Below are positions 1 through 9,101 of a stretch of 64,000 nt of DNA, piece after piece. How positions within the stretch are numbered: the stretch's first letter is position 1; each line of letters opens with the position of its first letter. The notes under the pieces were generated by a model, which worked only from the letters and a program-made list of their open reading frames with translations, made no database searches and was not told where the DNA came from. This DNA is from Cypionkella sp. GTDB taxonomy: Bacteria > Pseudomonadota > Alphaproteobacteria > Rhodobacterales > Rhodobacteraceae. Made by a program: the position numbers and the translations under genes. Location: assembly GCF_030652235.1 (NCBI RefSeq), contig NZ_JAUSBA010000024.1, forward strand, positions 1 through 64,000, read 5' to 3'.

Positions 1-253
1 AGGTTGCTGAGGGCATAACGCCGAAAATCGGCAACACACACGACGGCCGTTCGCGCCGAAGGGCCGGACAACAGGCTCACCAATCCAGCCGAAGGAAAAC
101 CGTTCCAGTTCCCAGACTATTTCAGCGGCCGGCTAAAGGCCGCAAATTTATCTAAAATTATCATCCGCCGAGCGCAAATATCCCACAGGGGAAGCCGCCC
201 GCTTTGGCGGCGTGGGGTGTGAAACCCCCATCTTCTGCCAAGCACAAGACATG
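1..253. other. left-edge region without a recognisable gene
   Basis: No frame here has a convincing start, ribosome site and family-like protein. It contains a small hairpin at 194-211 (GCCGCC / GGCGGC) and an imperfect inverted repeat at 213-230 (TGGGGT / ACCCCCA) that resembles the stronger repeat at 19835-19853. It could hold the promoter of a gene lying left of the window. Confidence 0.4.
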
Positions 254-282
254 AAAAAGCCCGCTCCACATACGAAGCGGGC
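254..282 (-). terminator. rho-independent terminator of the sugar transferase
   Basis: Read on the minus strand, a 7-bp stem GCCCGCT / AGCGGGC with a 10-nt loop is followed directly by TTTTT. It lies 20 nt past the stop codon of the gene ending at 303. Confidence 0.8.
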
Positions 283-302
283 CTCATGCCAGCCGTGCAG
301 TC

Positions 303-1022
303 TCAGTAACCAGTGCCGTGCACCACAACGCCCACGGTCGCAGCCAGCACCTTCATATCGGTCAGCAACGACAAATCGGCCTCATAAGCATCGTCAAATT
401 CGGCCCGCGCCTCAAATGTCGTGCGGTTGCGCCCCGAGGTCTGCCAATAGCCGGTGATCCCCGGCCGCAGCGCATAATAGGCTTGTCCCGGATACAGGCT
501 CTGCTGGCTGATCATCATCGGGCGCGGCCCCACCAGACTCATATCGCCCACCAGCACGTTCCACAGCTGCGGCAGCTCATCCAGCGACGATTTGCGCAGG
601 AACTTCCCCATCCGGGTGATGCGCGGGTCTGCTTTCAGCTTTTGCGTGCTGTCCCACTCCATCCGCGCATCGGGGTTAGAGGCTAAGAATTCCTCCATCC
701 GCTCATCCGCATCGCGCACCATCGAGCGCAGCTTCCACATCCGAAACCGCTTGCCGTCCTTGCCAACCCGCATCTGCGTGTAGAACGGGCTGCCACCATC
801 GCGCGCCACCATCGCCGCCGCGATCACTACAATCGGCAGCACCGCAGGGGCCGCCAACACAATCGCCGTGATGTCAAAGGCGCGTTTGAAAAACCGCCGA
901 TACGGCCCGCGCCCCATCGGGCTGGTCAGGATCATCGGTGTCGCCCCAATGTCGCCAGACCCCCGTGCGGGGTCGACTGAGGCAGATCTGAAACTGTAAA
1001 ATTCTCGATAATTGATCGTCAT
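303..1022 (-). CDS. polyprenyl-phosphate sugar-1-phosphate transferase (Bac_transf family)
   Basis: The 239-residue protein has the catalytic core of the WcaJ/PglC-like phosphoglycosyltransferases, which load the first sugar phosphate onto undecaprenyl phosphate at the inner membrane. Seen: one hydrophobic segment at about residues 49-72, the motif FRMWKLRSM, then DELPQLWNVL, GDMSLVGPRP and LRPGITGYWQTSGRN. It lacks the multi-helix N-terminal half of full-length WcaJ, so it is the short monotopic form. A terminator follows. It starts the polysaccharide locus but lies outside the segment of reversed GC skew that holds the other sugar genes. The sugar transferred cannot be read from sequence. 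Confidence 0.9.
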   Translation of the reverse strand: MTINYREFYSFRSASVDPARGSGDIGATPMILTSPMGRGPYRRFFKRAFDITAIVLAAPAVLPIVVIAAAMVARDGGSPFYTQMRVGKDGKRFRMWKLRSMVRDADERMEEFLASNPDARMEWDSTQKLKADPRITRMGKFLRKSSLDELPQLWNVLVGDMSLVGPRPMMISQQSLYPGQAYYALRPGITGYWQTSGRNRTTFEARAEFDDAYEADLSLLTDMKVLAATVGVVVHGTGY

Positions 1023-1764
1023 TGCGCGTCACCAAACGACACAATGACACCACCCTCCTGCCCCACGGTCCCGCAGGTTTCAGGAAACAAACCAAGCGCC
1101 CGGTTGCCCGGATTCGATCGGAAATTAGCAGTTCATTTGCCGCACTTAATAAGTACGCCCCCAAAGCCAAGTTAGCCGTTTCAAGGCGGGCTTGGCGACA
1201 GCTATTGAGGGGGGACGAACATATTTAAACCATTTTAAGCAAGATTTTTTGCCATATTGCCGCCATGATCTTGCCATGTTTAAAACAAGCGCAACCCTGA
1301 CGTGAACCGATGAAACGCCTCTCCGCCGCAAGTGCACGGCGAATACGGCAGCGCAGCATCGGGGTGCGAATCACCCAGCCCGCGGTAAGCTTAGCTGTGC
1401 ATCCGCACCGCCAAGCTATTGTTTCGACCCAATCACTAATGCCGCGCGACGCTTACAAGTGTCCGGCATCTTGTCGGCCCAAACCGAGCACTGCAAATGC
1501 CATAATCGCCAGCCCCCCCCAAAGATATGACAGCAACGCTGTGCGCCACCCGACTGCCATGCACAAGCAAGCCTGCCAAAGCAGTCGCCCCGTCCGAAAT
1601 CGCCCCGAGCAGCACGCCGACAATCCTCATCCGTCGCGCCTTGATCTGACTATTCCTCACAGGCAAAGCCTGACGGGAATCCGAAACACTGCGAGCTTAC
1701 GTTCAGCCAAGACCCGAAGGGGCAAGGCCGCTGGGGCGGGATGCAAATTATGATCTTGTTTGTG
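1023..1764. other. 742-nt gene-free gap in the polysaccharide locus
   Basis: No frame gives a convincing protein. The part nearest 1022 should hold the sugar transferase promoter and leader. 1205-1300 is clearly richer in A and T than its surroundings. 1292-1305 is half of a long-range inverted repeat. On the minus strand, hydrophobic stretches in two different frames between about 1666 and 1440 are separated by a run of 8 G (1513-1520 on the top strand), which could be the decayed end of a membrane-protein gene; support is weak. Confidence 0.5.
1292..1305 (+). repeat. left copy of a 14-bp inverted repeat flanking the polysaccharide segment
   Basis: CAACCCTGACGTGA here is the exact reverse complement of 8799-8812. 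The two copies enclose about 7.5 kb with both glycosyltransferases, the flippase and rfbCBDA. Similarity stops at the ends of the 14 bp. Confidence 0.6.
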
Positions 1765-2550
1765 TTAAGCCGAGGCGGTCAGGTCGGACCAGCCGCAGAG
1801 CGAGGCGAGATATTCCGGGGGGTGGGCGATGCCCACGGACATATTGGCGCGGAATGTCTCGGATCGGTAGTCTTGCCAGCGGTTCTTATAAAGGTGCAGG
1901 CCAGATTTGCTGATTTTGATGATCGGGGTGCGTAGGGGCAGATGATCGTGCCATTTGCGGCGCATGGCGGTGTAGCTTTCGACAAAATCCTCGCGCAGGT
2001 GGTCGTGGTAGCGGTCGTTGTGCAAGGTGGGCAGCGCGCCCGCATAGGCGCGCAGGCCGCGTGCGCGGGCCGAGGTGACGATATCGGTGCCATACATGTG
2101 CCAACCGGGGAGGGTTTCGTCAAAGCGCAGACCTGCCGAGCGGCGCAGGATGATGACCATTTCGTCGTAGCTTTGCACTTCCGCGGGAGTGGTGGGGACG
2201 CGTCCGACGATCAGGCCGATGCTGGAGGACCAGACCGGGCCGATATGGCTGGCGTCTAGGCCTACGCCGAACGGGCCGTAAAGCGCCCAGTTGGGGTCGA
2301 CGGCTTCCAATTCACGCAAGCGGCGGCCGAGCAGTTTTTCCCAACCACGCGGCAGGTAGACATCGTGGTGGGCGAAGATCAGAATCTCGGCATCGGTGGC
2401 GTCAATGGCACGGTTATAGGCCACGGCGGCGGAGGGGGCATCGCGTTCCAGGTGCAAAGGCACGGCGGCTTCGACGATCATGGGCGAGCGCGCGAGGTTG
2501 GCGTTCAGGATCTCATCGCTGTGGCTGGCGCAGATGAGGACGTAGGTCAT
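1765..2550 (-). CDS. glycosyltransferase family 2-like protein (StrF-type domain)
   Basis: A 261-residue soluble protein. The opening MTYVLICASHSDEIL, the stretch AYNRAIDATDAEILIFAHHD and the following DVYLPRGW resemble the StrF/family 2-like glycosyltransferase fold, in which an acidic pair near HHDVY would sit at the nucleotide-sugar and metal site. Its start codon overlaps the stop of the upstream glycosyltransferase gene by 4 nt (ATGA), so the two are probably translationally coupled and act in the same polysaccharide pathway. Donor and acceptor sugars are unknown. The first gap of the cluster follows it. Confidence 0.75.
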   Translation of the reverse strand: MTYVLICASHSDEILNANLARSPMIVEAAVPLHLERDAPSAAVAYNRAIDATDAEILIFAHHDVYLPRGWEKLLGRRLRELEAVDPNWALYGPFGVGLDASHIGPVWSSSIGLIVGRVPTTPAEVQSYDEMVIILRRSAGLRFDETLPGWHMYGTDIVTSARARGLRAYAGALPTLHNDRYHDHLREDFVESYTAMRRKWHDHLPLRTPIIKISKSGLHLYKNRWQDYRSETFRANMSVGIAHPPEYLASLCGWSDLTASA

Positions 2551-3818
2551 GCGTGGTTCACAGTTTCGGTGTGCAGCAGGTGGCTGGCCACGGCGGCGGA
2601 TTTCAGCGCTTCAGCGAAATGCTGCGCCAATTTGGCGGCTTCGGTGTTGCCGTCATGGCGAGCCATGGCGCGGGCGCGGGCGGCCAGACCCATTGCGGCC
2701 AGCACGTCGATTGGGGTGTTGGACAATTCGGCAATCGCTTCGGCCAAAGCGGCGGGGTCACCTGCTGGCACCAGCCAGCCTTCCTTGGGCGTCAGCAGTT
2801 CCGGCACGCCGTTGATGCAGGTGGAAATCACCGGGCGACCGCAGGCCATCGCCTCGATGACCACCATCGGCAGGCCCTCGGCGAGCGAGGGCAGGATCAG
2901 CGCATGGGCGGCGGCGATGGCGGCGCGGACACCGGCCTCATCCACCCAGCCTGCGATATGGATGCGGTCTTTGATGCCGTGGCGGGCGATTTCGCCGTCG
3001 ATCAGTTCGCGCAACTCGCCGTCGCCGCAGATCGTCAGGGTCAGGCCGGGCAGGCGTTGGGCGGCGATGGCCATGGTTTCGATCAGCACGGGAAAGCCCT
3101 TTTGCTCGCACAGACGGCCAATGGCGACCAGATGCGGGCCACCTTCGGGCATCGGCGCAGGCGCGGGGTAGCCTGCGGTATCGACGCCGCAATGCACCTC
3201 TTTGATTTTTGGCCATTCCGGGATCTGGCTCCACCGGAACAGCTGGCTGCGGCAATAGCTGGAAATGGCGACAGTGAAGCGGGCGCGGGCGATTTTCTCG
3301 GGGAAGGAGAAGGCGCGGGGGGCGTCAAATTCTTCCGGGCCGTGGACGGTGAAGCTAAAGCCGGGGCCGCCCAAAGCTTCGGTCAGCATAGCGACGGTTG
3401 TGGAATTGGTGCCGAAATGTGCATGGATATGGGCGATGCCCAGATCATTGGCGCGACGCGCGATATGGGCGGCTTCCAGCAGGTAAATCAGATGGCGCGG
3501 CACGCCGCCGGTGCCAGGGCCGCCGGATTTGCCCTTTGCACCGCAGCGGATCGCCATGGCAAGACCAGCCAGCGCGTGTTTCGGGTGTTTGATCATCCAG
3601 CCAAGGCCGGACCGCAGCAGATTTTTGCCGCCAATTTCCAGCACATGTTCAGTCTTGTCATCCTCGATAAAATCCAATGGATCGACCAAGGCTGCGCGAT
3701 CCGAACGCATGGCAAAGCGGTGAACCTGCCAGCCAAGCACCTCTAACGCGGCTATTTCGCGCCGAATAAAGGTGTGCGAAGGCTTTGGATAGGTATTGAT
3801 CAGGTAGGCAATTTGCAT
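2547..3818 (-). CDS. glycosyltransferase family 4 (WcaL-like)
   Basis: The 423-residue protein has two Rossmann halves of a GT-B glycosyltransferase. The N-terminus MQIAYLINTYPKPSHTFI is typical of colanic-acid-type family 4 enzymes. The middle has HFGTNSTTVAML and FTVHGPEEF. The donor-binding half has VAIGRLCEQKGF and the E-x7-E loop EGLPMVVIEAMACGRPVI. An in-frame ATG 69 nt upstream (3887) exists, but the chosen start matches the family N-terminus. It is divergent from the flippase gene at 3982, so the promoters of both arms lie in 3819-3981. It overlaps the next gene by 4 nt. Confidence 0.85.
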   Translation of the reverse strand: MQIAYLINTYPKPSHTFIRREIAALEVLGWQVHRFAMRSDRAALVDPLDFIEDDKTEHVLEIGGKNLLRSGLGWMIKHPKHALAGLAMAIRCGAKGKSGGPGTGGVPRHLIYLLEAAHIARRANDLGIAHIHAHFGTNSTTVAMLTEALGGPGFSFTVHGPEEFDAPRAFSFPEKIARARFTVAISSYCRSQLFRWSQIPEWPKIKEVHCGVDTAGYPAPAPMPEGGPHLVAIGRLCEQKGFPVLIETMAIAAQRLPGLTLTICGDGELRELIDGEIARHGIKDRIHIAGWVDEAGVRAAIAAAHALILPSLAEGLPMVVIEAMACGRPVISTCINGVPELLTPKEGWLVPAGDPAALAEAIAELSNTPIDVLAAMGLAARARAMARHDGNTEAAKLAQHFAEALKSAAVASHLLHTETVNHA

Positions 3819-3981
3819 GGCGGCACCGAATTGGATCTTGGCCTTGGTCAATAGGCTGGGCTTTTGGCAAGAGTAAGGCAAATTCAATGATTTCGTGCAT
3901 AGATTGTTGCCAAATCGGGCTTCATTGACGCGTTACCCGCATCCGCCTAGGGTCGCGGCAAAGTCTTAAAGGGTTTGCTTT

Positions 3982-5334
3982 ATGTCTGAGCTGAATGGGA
4001 CTGCGCCTGCGGGACGAAGTTTGTTCGCGCGGGCGCTGCGGGGATCGGCGTTTACGGCTGGGTCTTACGCGCTGACGCAGGTGATGCGGTTGGGATCGAA
4101 CCTGATTCTGACGCGGATTTTGGCACCGGATGCGTTTGGCGTGATGGCTCTGGTGTCTGTGGTGCTGGTCGGCATGGTGATGTTCTCGGATGTCGGGGTT
4201 TCGGCCTCGATTGCGCAGAACAAGCGCGGCGATGACCCGGATTTTCTGAACACCGCGTTCACCATTCACGCGTTTCGCGGCACGATGCTGTGGCTGGTGA
4301 CGTGTGGCTTGGCTTGGCCACTGGCGCAGTTTTACCATGCGCCCGAGTTGAAATATCTGCTGCCCGTGGCCGGGATTTCGCTGTTCATCTCGGGGTTCAA
4401 CCCGACGCGGATTGATACCGCGACGCGGCACTTGCTGCTGGGCCGCGTGACGCTGCTGGATCTGATCGCGCAGGCGATTGGCATTGTGGCGATGGTGGTA
4501 TTGTCGCTGATGACTCATTCGGTCTGGGGGCTTGTGGTCGGTGCCATTGTTGGGTCGTTGGCAAAGCTGGTGCTGACCTGGGTTTATCTGCCGGGGCCAA
4601 GCAATCGGTTTCACTGGGATAAATCGGCGGGGCATGAGTTGATCCATTTCGGCAAATGGATTTTCATGTCCACCGCCTGTGGGTTTGCTTTGGCGCAGGG
4701 CGATAAGGCGATCTTTGGGCATTATCTAAGCCTTGAGGAGTTGGGTGTTTATAACATCGGCTATTTCCTTGCGTCCTTCCCACTGCTGCTGGCACGCGCG
4801 GTGAACAGCCGGATCATGATTCCGTTGTACCGCGATCATCATCCGGCGGATTCGGCTGCAAATTTCGCCAAGATGCGCAAGCTGCGTTGGACGATTTCGG
4901 GCGGAACATTGCTGCTGCTGGGATTTCTGGCGGTGATTGGCGTGCCTCTGGTCGGCTTTATGTATGACGCGCGCTATGCGGCGGCCGGGTTCATCGTGGT
5001 GATGGTGGCGCTGATCCAGATGCCCGAGACGGTTGGCATCACGTATGATCAGTCGGCTTTGGCTGCGGGCGATGGGCGGAATTATTTCTGGCTGCAAGCG
5101 TTGAAGGCCTTGGTGCAGACGGTGGCTTTCTTGATCGGCATCACGCAGGGCGGGCTGGAAGGCGCGTTGTTGGCGCAGGCGGTGGCGCTGTTGGCGCTGC
5201 ATCCGGCGGTGATTTTGCTGGCGCGCAAGCATCGGGCTTGGGATCCTGTGAATGACATGGTGCTGTTCGGTTTAGCGGCGGCGCTTGTGGGTTTGGCGTT
5301 TTGGGTCAATGCCGATATGCTGGGGATGCTGTAG
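3982..5334 (+). CDS. lipopolysaccharide/O-unit flippase, Wzx/WzxC-like (MOP superfamily)
   Basis: The 450-residue polytopic membrane protein has about 12-14 hydrophobic helices and the family hallmarks near the N-terminus: SYALTQVMRLGSNLILTRIL followed by APDAFGVMAL and FSDVGVSASIAQ. Proteins of this family carry lipid-linked oligosaccharide units from the cytoplasmic to the periplasmic face of the inner membrane. It is the first gene of the rightward arm and is followed 75 nt later by rfbC. No Wzy polymerase or chain-length regulator is visible in the window. Confidence 0.85.
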   Translation: MSELNGTAPAGRSLFARALRGSAFTAGSYALTQVMRLGSNLILTRILAPDAFGVMALVSVVLVGMVMFSDVGVSASIAQNKRGDDPDFLNTAFTIHAFRGTMLWLVTCGLAWPLAQFYHAPELKYLLPVAGISLFISGFNPTRIDTATRHLLLGRVTLLDLIAQAIGIVAMVVLSLMTHSVWGLVVGAIVGSLAKLVLTWVYLPGPSNRFHWDKSAGHELIHFGKWIFMSTACGFALAQGDKAIFGHYLSLEELGVYNIGYFLASFPLLLARAVNSRIMIPLYRDHHPADSAANFAKMRKLRWTISGGTLLLLGFLAVIGVPLVGFMYDARYAAAGFIVVMVALIQMPETVGITYDQSALAAGDGRNYFWLQALKALVQTVAFLIGITQGGLEGALLAQAVALLALHPAVILLARKHRAWDPVNDMVLFGLAAALVGLAFWVNADMLGML

Positions 5335-5409
5335 GACCGAAATCTGGTCTGTGACAAGCTGCGCGCTTGCGGTAAAGCGGGACGGTGGATGTGCGAATGG
5401 GTTTGAGAC

Positions 5410-5973
5410 ATGCAGATTGAACAGACGACGCTGTCGGGTGTTGTGATTGTCACACCGAAGCGGTTTGGCGATGATCGTGGCTGGTTTTCCGAGACTTGGA
5501 ATGCGGCGGCGATGGCTGCGGCCGGGCTGGGTGTGGGCTTTGTGCAGGACAACCACTCAATGTCAGCGCAGGCGGGCACGCTGCGGGGGCTGCATTATCA
5601 GGCGCCGCCACGCGCGCAGGACAAGCTGGTGCGCTGCACGGCCGGGGTGATTTTTGATGTGACGGTGGATTTCCGGCGTGGCTCGCCCACGTTTGCGTCC
5701 TGGGTTGGGGTCGAGTTGTCGGCGGCGAATGGGCGGCAGTTGTTTGTGCCGAAAGGGTTTTTGCATGGCTTCGTGACGAAGGTGCCGAACACCGAGGTTC
5801 AGTATAAATGCACCGATTTCTATGCGCCAGACTGTGACGGCAGCGTGCGCTGGGATGACCCCGAGATTGGCATTGATTGGGGGCTTACAGGGGCTCCGGT
5901 TCTGTCGGGTAAGGACGCAGTGGCGCCGTTGCTGCGCGACATCGTATCGCCGTTTGAGTGGGTGGCCGCATGA
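5410..5973 (+). CDS. rfbC: dTDP-4-dehydrorhamnose 3,5-epimerase
   Basis: RmlC converts dTDP-4-dehydro-6-deoxy-D-glucose to the L-rhamno form. The 187-residue cupin-like enzyme has the usual length. It shows GWFSETWN, the catalytic-His segment [18 protein letters not shown], and [12 protein letters not shown]. Its stop overlaps the start of rfbB by 4 nt (ATGA). Together with the next three genes it supplies dTDP-L-rhamnose for the polysaccharide encoded around it. Confidence 0.95.
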   Translation: MQIEQTTLSGVVIVTPKRFGDDRGWFSETWNAAAMAAAGLGVGFVQDNHSMSAQAGTLRGLHYQAPPRAQDKLVRCTAGVIFDVTVDFRRGSPTFASWVGVELSAANGRQLFVPKGFLHGFVTKVPNTEVQYKCTDFYAPDCDGSVRWDDPEIGIDWGLTGAPVLSGKDAVAPLLRDIVSPFEWVAA

Positions 5974-7010
5974 AAATTTTGGTAACGGGTGGGGCTGGCT
6001 TTATTGGCTCGGCTGTGGTGCGATTAGCGGTGTCGCGCGGGCATGAGGTGGTCAATCTGGATGCGCTGACCTATGCGGCCTGTCTGGAGAATGTGGCGAG
6101 CGTGGCGGGCTCGAACCTGTACAGTTTTGAGCAGGCGGATATTCGCGACCGGGCTAGGTTGGATGAGATATTCAGCATCCACCGCCCGGATGTGGTGATG
6201 CATCTGGCGGCGGAATCGCATGTCGATCGCTCGATTGACGGACCAGGGGATTTCATTCTGACCAATATCAACGGCACCTATAACATGCTGGAGGCGGCGC
6301 GCAGCTATTGGCAGGGTGCGGGGCGTCCAGCGGGATTCCGGTTTCACCATATCAGCACGGATGAGGTGTTTGGCTCACTGGGCGCGGAGGGGCAGTTTAC
6401 CGAAGACACCTCTTATGACCCGCGCAGCCCCTATTCGGCCAGCAAAGCGGCCAGCGATCATCTGGTGCGGGCTTGGCATGAAACTTACGGTTTGCCGGTG
6501 GTGCTGACGAATTGCTCGAACAACTACGGGCCGTTCCATTTCCCAGAAAAGCTGGTGCCAGTGGTGATTTTGAACGCTTTGGCGGGCAAGCCTATTCCGG
6601 TTTATGGCGGGGGTGAAAACGTGCGTGACTGGCTTTATGTCGAGGATCACGCTGACGCGCTGCTGATGGTGGTGGAAAAAGGCGCGCTCGGGCGCAGCTA
6701 TAATATTGGCGGCGAGAACGAGCGGCGCAACATTGATCTGGTGAAGACCATCTGCGGGATTTTAGACGCCAAGCGCCCCAAAGCTGCGCCCTATGCCGCT
6801 CAGATCACTTATGTCACTGACCGCCCCGGCCATGATGCCCGTTATGCGATTGATCCGTCGCGGATACGCGAGGAATTGGGCTGGAGACCAAGCGTGACGG
6901 TCGAGGAAGGTTTGGAGAAAACCGTGCAGTGGTATCTGGATAATGAGGCATGGTGGAAGCCGTTGCAGGCGCGCGCGGGTGTCGGCGTGCGGCTGGGGAT
7001 GAAAGCGTGA
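5970..7010 (+). CDS. rfbB: dTDP-glucose 4,6-dehydratase
   Basis: RmlB makes dTDP-4-dehydro-6-deoxy-glucose, the second step of dTDP-rhamnose synthesis. The 346-residue extended short-chain dehydrogenase has the NAD-binding [12 protein letters not shown] at residues 7-18, the substrate loop [18 protein letters not shown] and the catalytic YSASKAASD. The ATG at 5970 overlaps the rfbC stop; a GTG at 5958 is in frame, but the family N-terminus MKILVTGG favours 5970. A palindromic repeat fills the gap to rfbD. Confidence 0.95.
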   Translation: MKILVTGGAGFIGSAVVRLAVSRGHEVVNLDALTYAACLENVASVAGSNLYSFEQADIRDRARLDEIFSIHRPDVVMHLAAESHVDRSIDGPGDFILTNINGTYNMLEAARSYWQGAGRPAGFRFHHISTDEVFGSLGAEGQFTEDTSYDPRSPYSASKAASDHLVRAWHETYGLPVVLTNCSNNYGPFHFPEKLVPVVILNALAGKPIPVYGGGENVRDWLYVEDHADALLMVVEKGALGRSYNIGGENERRNIDLVKTICGILDAKRPKAAPYAAQITYVTDRPGHDARYAIDPSRIREELGWRPSVTVEEGLEKTVQWYLDNEAWWKPLQARAGVGVRLGMKA

Positions 7011-7011
7011 T

Positions 7012-7054
7012 CGGAATTCGCGCGAATTCCGGAGCGATTTTCGTGCGAAAATCG
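7012..7054. repeat. two-part palindromic repeat, copy 1
   Basis: A perfect 20-bp palindrome CGGAATTCGCGCGAATTCCG (7012-7031) is followed after 3 nt by a hairpin CGATTTTCG-TG-CGAAAATCG (7035-7054). The same two parts occur in the opposite order at 56788-56832. It sits between the rfbB stop and the rfbD ribosome site inside what would be one transcript, so it may act as a processing or stabilising hairpin there. Confidence 0.75.
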
Positions 7055-7065
7055 TGGGGGTCGTT

Positions 7066-7917
7066 GTGAGAATTTTGGTTTTTGGCCAAACCGGGCAGGT
7101 GGCGCGGGAATTGGCGCGGCGGATGCCTTTGGGCATCTCGGCGAAGTTTATCGGGCGCGGGCAAGCGGATTTGGCGGACCCTACAGCTTGTGCGGCAGCG
7201 GTGATGGCTTACGAAGGCGATGTCGTGATCAACGCGGCGGCCTGGACGGCCGTGGACAAAGCTGAGACCGAGGAAGCGGCGGCTTTGGTGGTGAATGGCG
7301 ATGCTCCGGGCGCTATGGCGCAGGCCTGTGCGGCACGGGGGCTGCCGTTTTTGCACATCTCCACCGATTATGTGTTTGATGGCGCGGGGGATCAGCCGTT
7401 TGGGGTGGATCATCCGGTGGCACCTTTGGGGGCCTATGGGCGCACGAAGCTGGCGGGGGAACAGGCAGTGCAGGCGGCGGGCGGCGGGCATCTGATCCTG
7501 CGGACCTCTTGGGTTGTGTCGGCGCATGGCAGCAATTTCGTCAAGACTATGCTGCGGTTGGGGGCAGAGCGGGACAGTCTGAACGTGGTGGCGGATCAGA
7601 TTGGTGGGCCAACGCCAGCGGCGGATATTGCCGACGCACTTTACGAAATGGCGGCGGGGTTGCTTGCGGGCAAGCCGGGCGGCGTGCAGCATTTTGCGGG
7701 CGGGCCGGATTGCTCTTGGGCGGATTTTGCGCGCGAGATCATGGCGCGGGCGGGGTTGGCTTGTGTGGTGCATGACATCCCTTCAAGCGCCTATCCGACG
7801 CCAGCGAAACGCCCGCTAAACTCGCGGCTCGATTGCAGCGGATTGGCGCTATTTGGGATTGCGCGGCCAGAGTGGCGGGTTGGTTTGGACAAGATATTGC
7901 AGGAGTTGGCGGTATGA
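7066..7917 (+). CDS. rfbD: dTDP-4-dehydrorhamnose reductase
   Basis: RmlD performs the final NAD(P)H-dependent reduction to dTDP-L-rhamnose. The 283-residue protein shows RILVFGQTGQVARELA at the nucleotide-binding site, HISTDYVFDG and the catalytic YGRTKLAGE. The chosen start is GTG at 7066, preceded by GGGGG at 7056-7060, and it fits the family N-terminus; an in-frame GTG at 7054 would overlap the hairpin. Its stop overlaps rfbA by 4 nt. Confidence 0.93.
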   Translation: MRILVFGQTGQVARELARRMPLGISAKFIGRGQADLADPTACAAAVMAYEGDVVINAAAWTAVDKAETEEAAALVVNGDAPGAMAQACAARGLPFLHISTDYVFDGAGDQPFGVDHPVAPLGAYGRTKLAGEQAVQAAGGGHLILRTSWVVSAHGSNFVKTMLRLGAERDSLNVVADQIGGPTPAADIADALYEMAAGLLAGKPGGVQHFAGGPDCSWADFAREIMARAGLACVVHDIPSSAYPTPAKRPLNSRLDCSGLALFGIARPEWRVGLDKILQELAV

Positions 7918-8786
7918 TGCGCAAGGGGATTATTCTGGCAGGCGGCTCTGGCACGCGGTTGTGGCCGATCACCATGGGGGTGTCCAAGCAACTGCTGCCG
8001 ATCTACGACAAACCGATGATCTATTATCCCTTGTCGGTGCTGATGCTGGGCGGGGTGCGCGAGATTGCAATTATCACCACGCCGGACGATCAGGCTCAGT
8101 TCATCCGCTTGCTGGGCGATGGCAGCCAATGGGGGCTTTCTTTAACTTATATCGTGCAACCCAGCCCGGATGGCTTGGCGCAAGCCTATCTGTTGGCCAA
8201 GGATTTTCTGGACGGTGCGCCGAGTGTGCTGGTGTTGGGCGATAATATTTTCTTTGGCCACGGCTTACCCGAGATTTTGGCCTCGGCTGCGGCGAAAACG
8301 GTGGGCGGCACGGTGTTTGGTTACCGCGTGTCTGATCCGGAGCGGTATGGCGTGGTGCAGTTTGATGCGCAGGGAAACGTGCAGGCGATCATCGAAAAGC
8401 CCGAGGTGCCGCCGTCAAATTATGCGGTGACCGGGTTGTATTATCTGGATGGTCGCGCGCCGGAATTGGCGGCGCGGGTAAAGCCTTCGTCGCGCGGTGA
8501 ATTGGAGATCGCCGATCTGTTGGAAATCTACCGTGCCGAGGGCAGCTTGACGGTGGAAAAAATGGGTCGGGGCTTTGCATGGTTGGATACCGGCACGCAT
8601 GGCAGCTTGCTGGACGCCGGGAATTTTGTGCGCACGCTTGAGGCCCGGCAGGGTTTGCAAGTCGGTTGCCCGGATGAGATCGCCTATCGCGCAGGCTGGA
8701 TTGATAAAGCCGCGCTGCTGGCGCGGGCGGATATTTTCAAAAAGAACGATTATGGCCGTTATTTACTGGGGATTGTTTCAGAATAA
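7914..8786 (+). CDS. rfbA: glucose-1-phosphate thymidylyltransferase
   Basis: RmlA joins dTTP and glucose-1-phosphate to make dTDP-glucose, the first step of the pathway. The 290-residue enzyme has the usual length, with GIILAGGSGTRLWPIT at the N-terminus, SKQLLPIYDKPMIYYPLS and LVLGDNIFFG. AGGAG at 7901-7905 lies 8 nt before the ATG at 7914. It is the last gene of the cassette; no clear terminator follows, and the right half of the long-range inverted repeat begins 13 nt after its stop. Confidence 0.95.
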   Translation: MMRKGIILAGGSGTRLWPITMGVSKQLLPIYDKPMIYYPLSVLMLGGVREIAIITTPDDQAQFIRLLGDGSQWGLSLTYIVQPSPDGLAQAYLLAKDFLDGAPSVLVLGDNIFFGHGLPEILASAAAKTVGGTVFGYRVSDPERYGVVQFDAQGNVQAIIEKPEVPPSNYAVTGLYYLDGRAPELAARVKPSSRGELEIADLLEIYRAEGSLTVEKMGRGFAWLDTGTHGSLLDAGNFVRTLEARQGLQVGCPDEIAYRAGWIDKAALLARADIFKKNDYGRYLLGIVSE

Positions 8787-9101
8787 ATAGATAATGACTC
8801 ACGTCAGGGTTGAAATTTGTAGCGTCCGAGCGAATTTTTTGCATTTTGCGCTGTGTATTTCAATTTGGACATTGATGGCGCAATCTTTTCCTTGGAATCG
8901 AAGGGGGCACCGTGGTCCAAATTGTTCACAGCCGCGGATCGCGCCCGGTCTGGCCAGGATCAGATGACTTCCCAACGCAATGCGGCTCAACAGCGGCCCA
9001 CTAAACATCGTTCAAAACGCGTCGCGTCAAGGCTGCTCTCGTCTGTTTACAACCATGAATAAGACGTCAGCTGATTTGAAAATCCCGAACTTCAACAGCG
9101 C
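8787..9101. other. gene-free gap at the right end of the polysaccharide segment
   Basis: This 315-nt stretch is richer in A and T than its neighbours (for example 8811-8880), and no frame resembles a known protein. It lies between two convergent genes, rfbA and the SGNH hydrolase. Composition changes from G-rich to C-rich on the top strand across it. It contains the right inverted-repeat copy at 8799-8812. Confidence 0.5.
8799..8812 (-). repeat. right copy of the 14-bp inverted repeat
   Basis: TCACGTCAGGGTTG is the exact reverse complement of 1292-1305. The pair is oriented like terminal inverted repeats around the 7.5-kb sugar-gene segment, but no transposase gene lies between the copies and I see no target-site duplication outside them. 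Confidence 0.6.

Noticed and set aside
1310-1753. Plus-strand open frame in the large gap before the family 2-like glycosyltransferase
   Set aside because: Arg/Ser/Pro-rich translation without family likeness, no ribosome site, and it runs through the 8-C run and short repeats.
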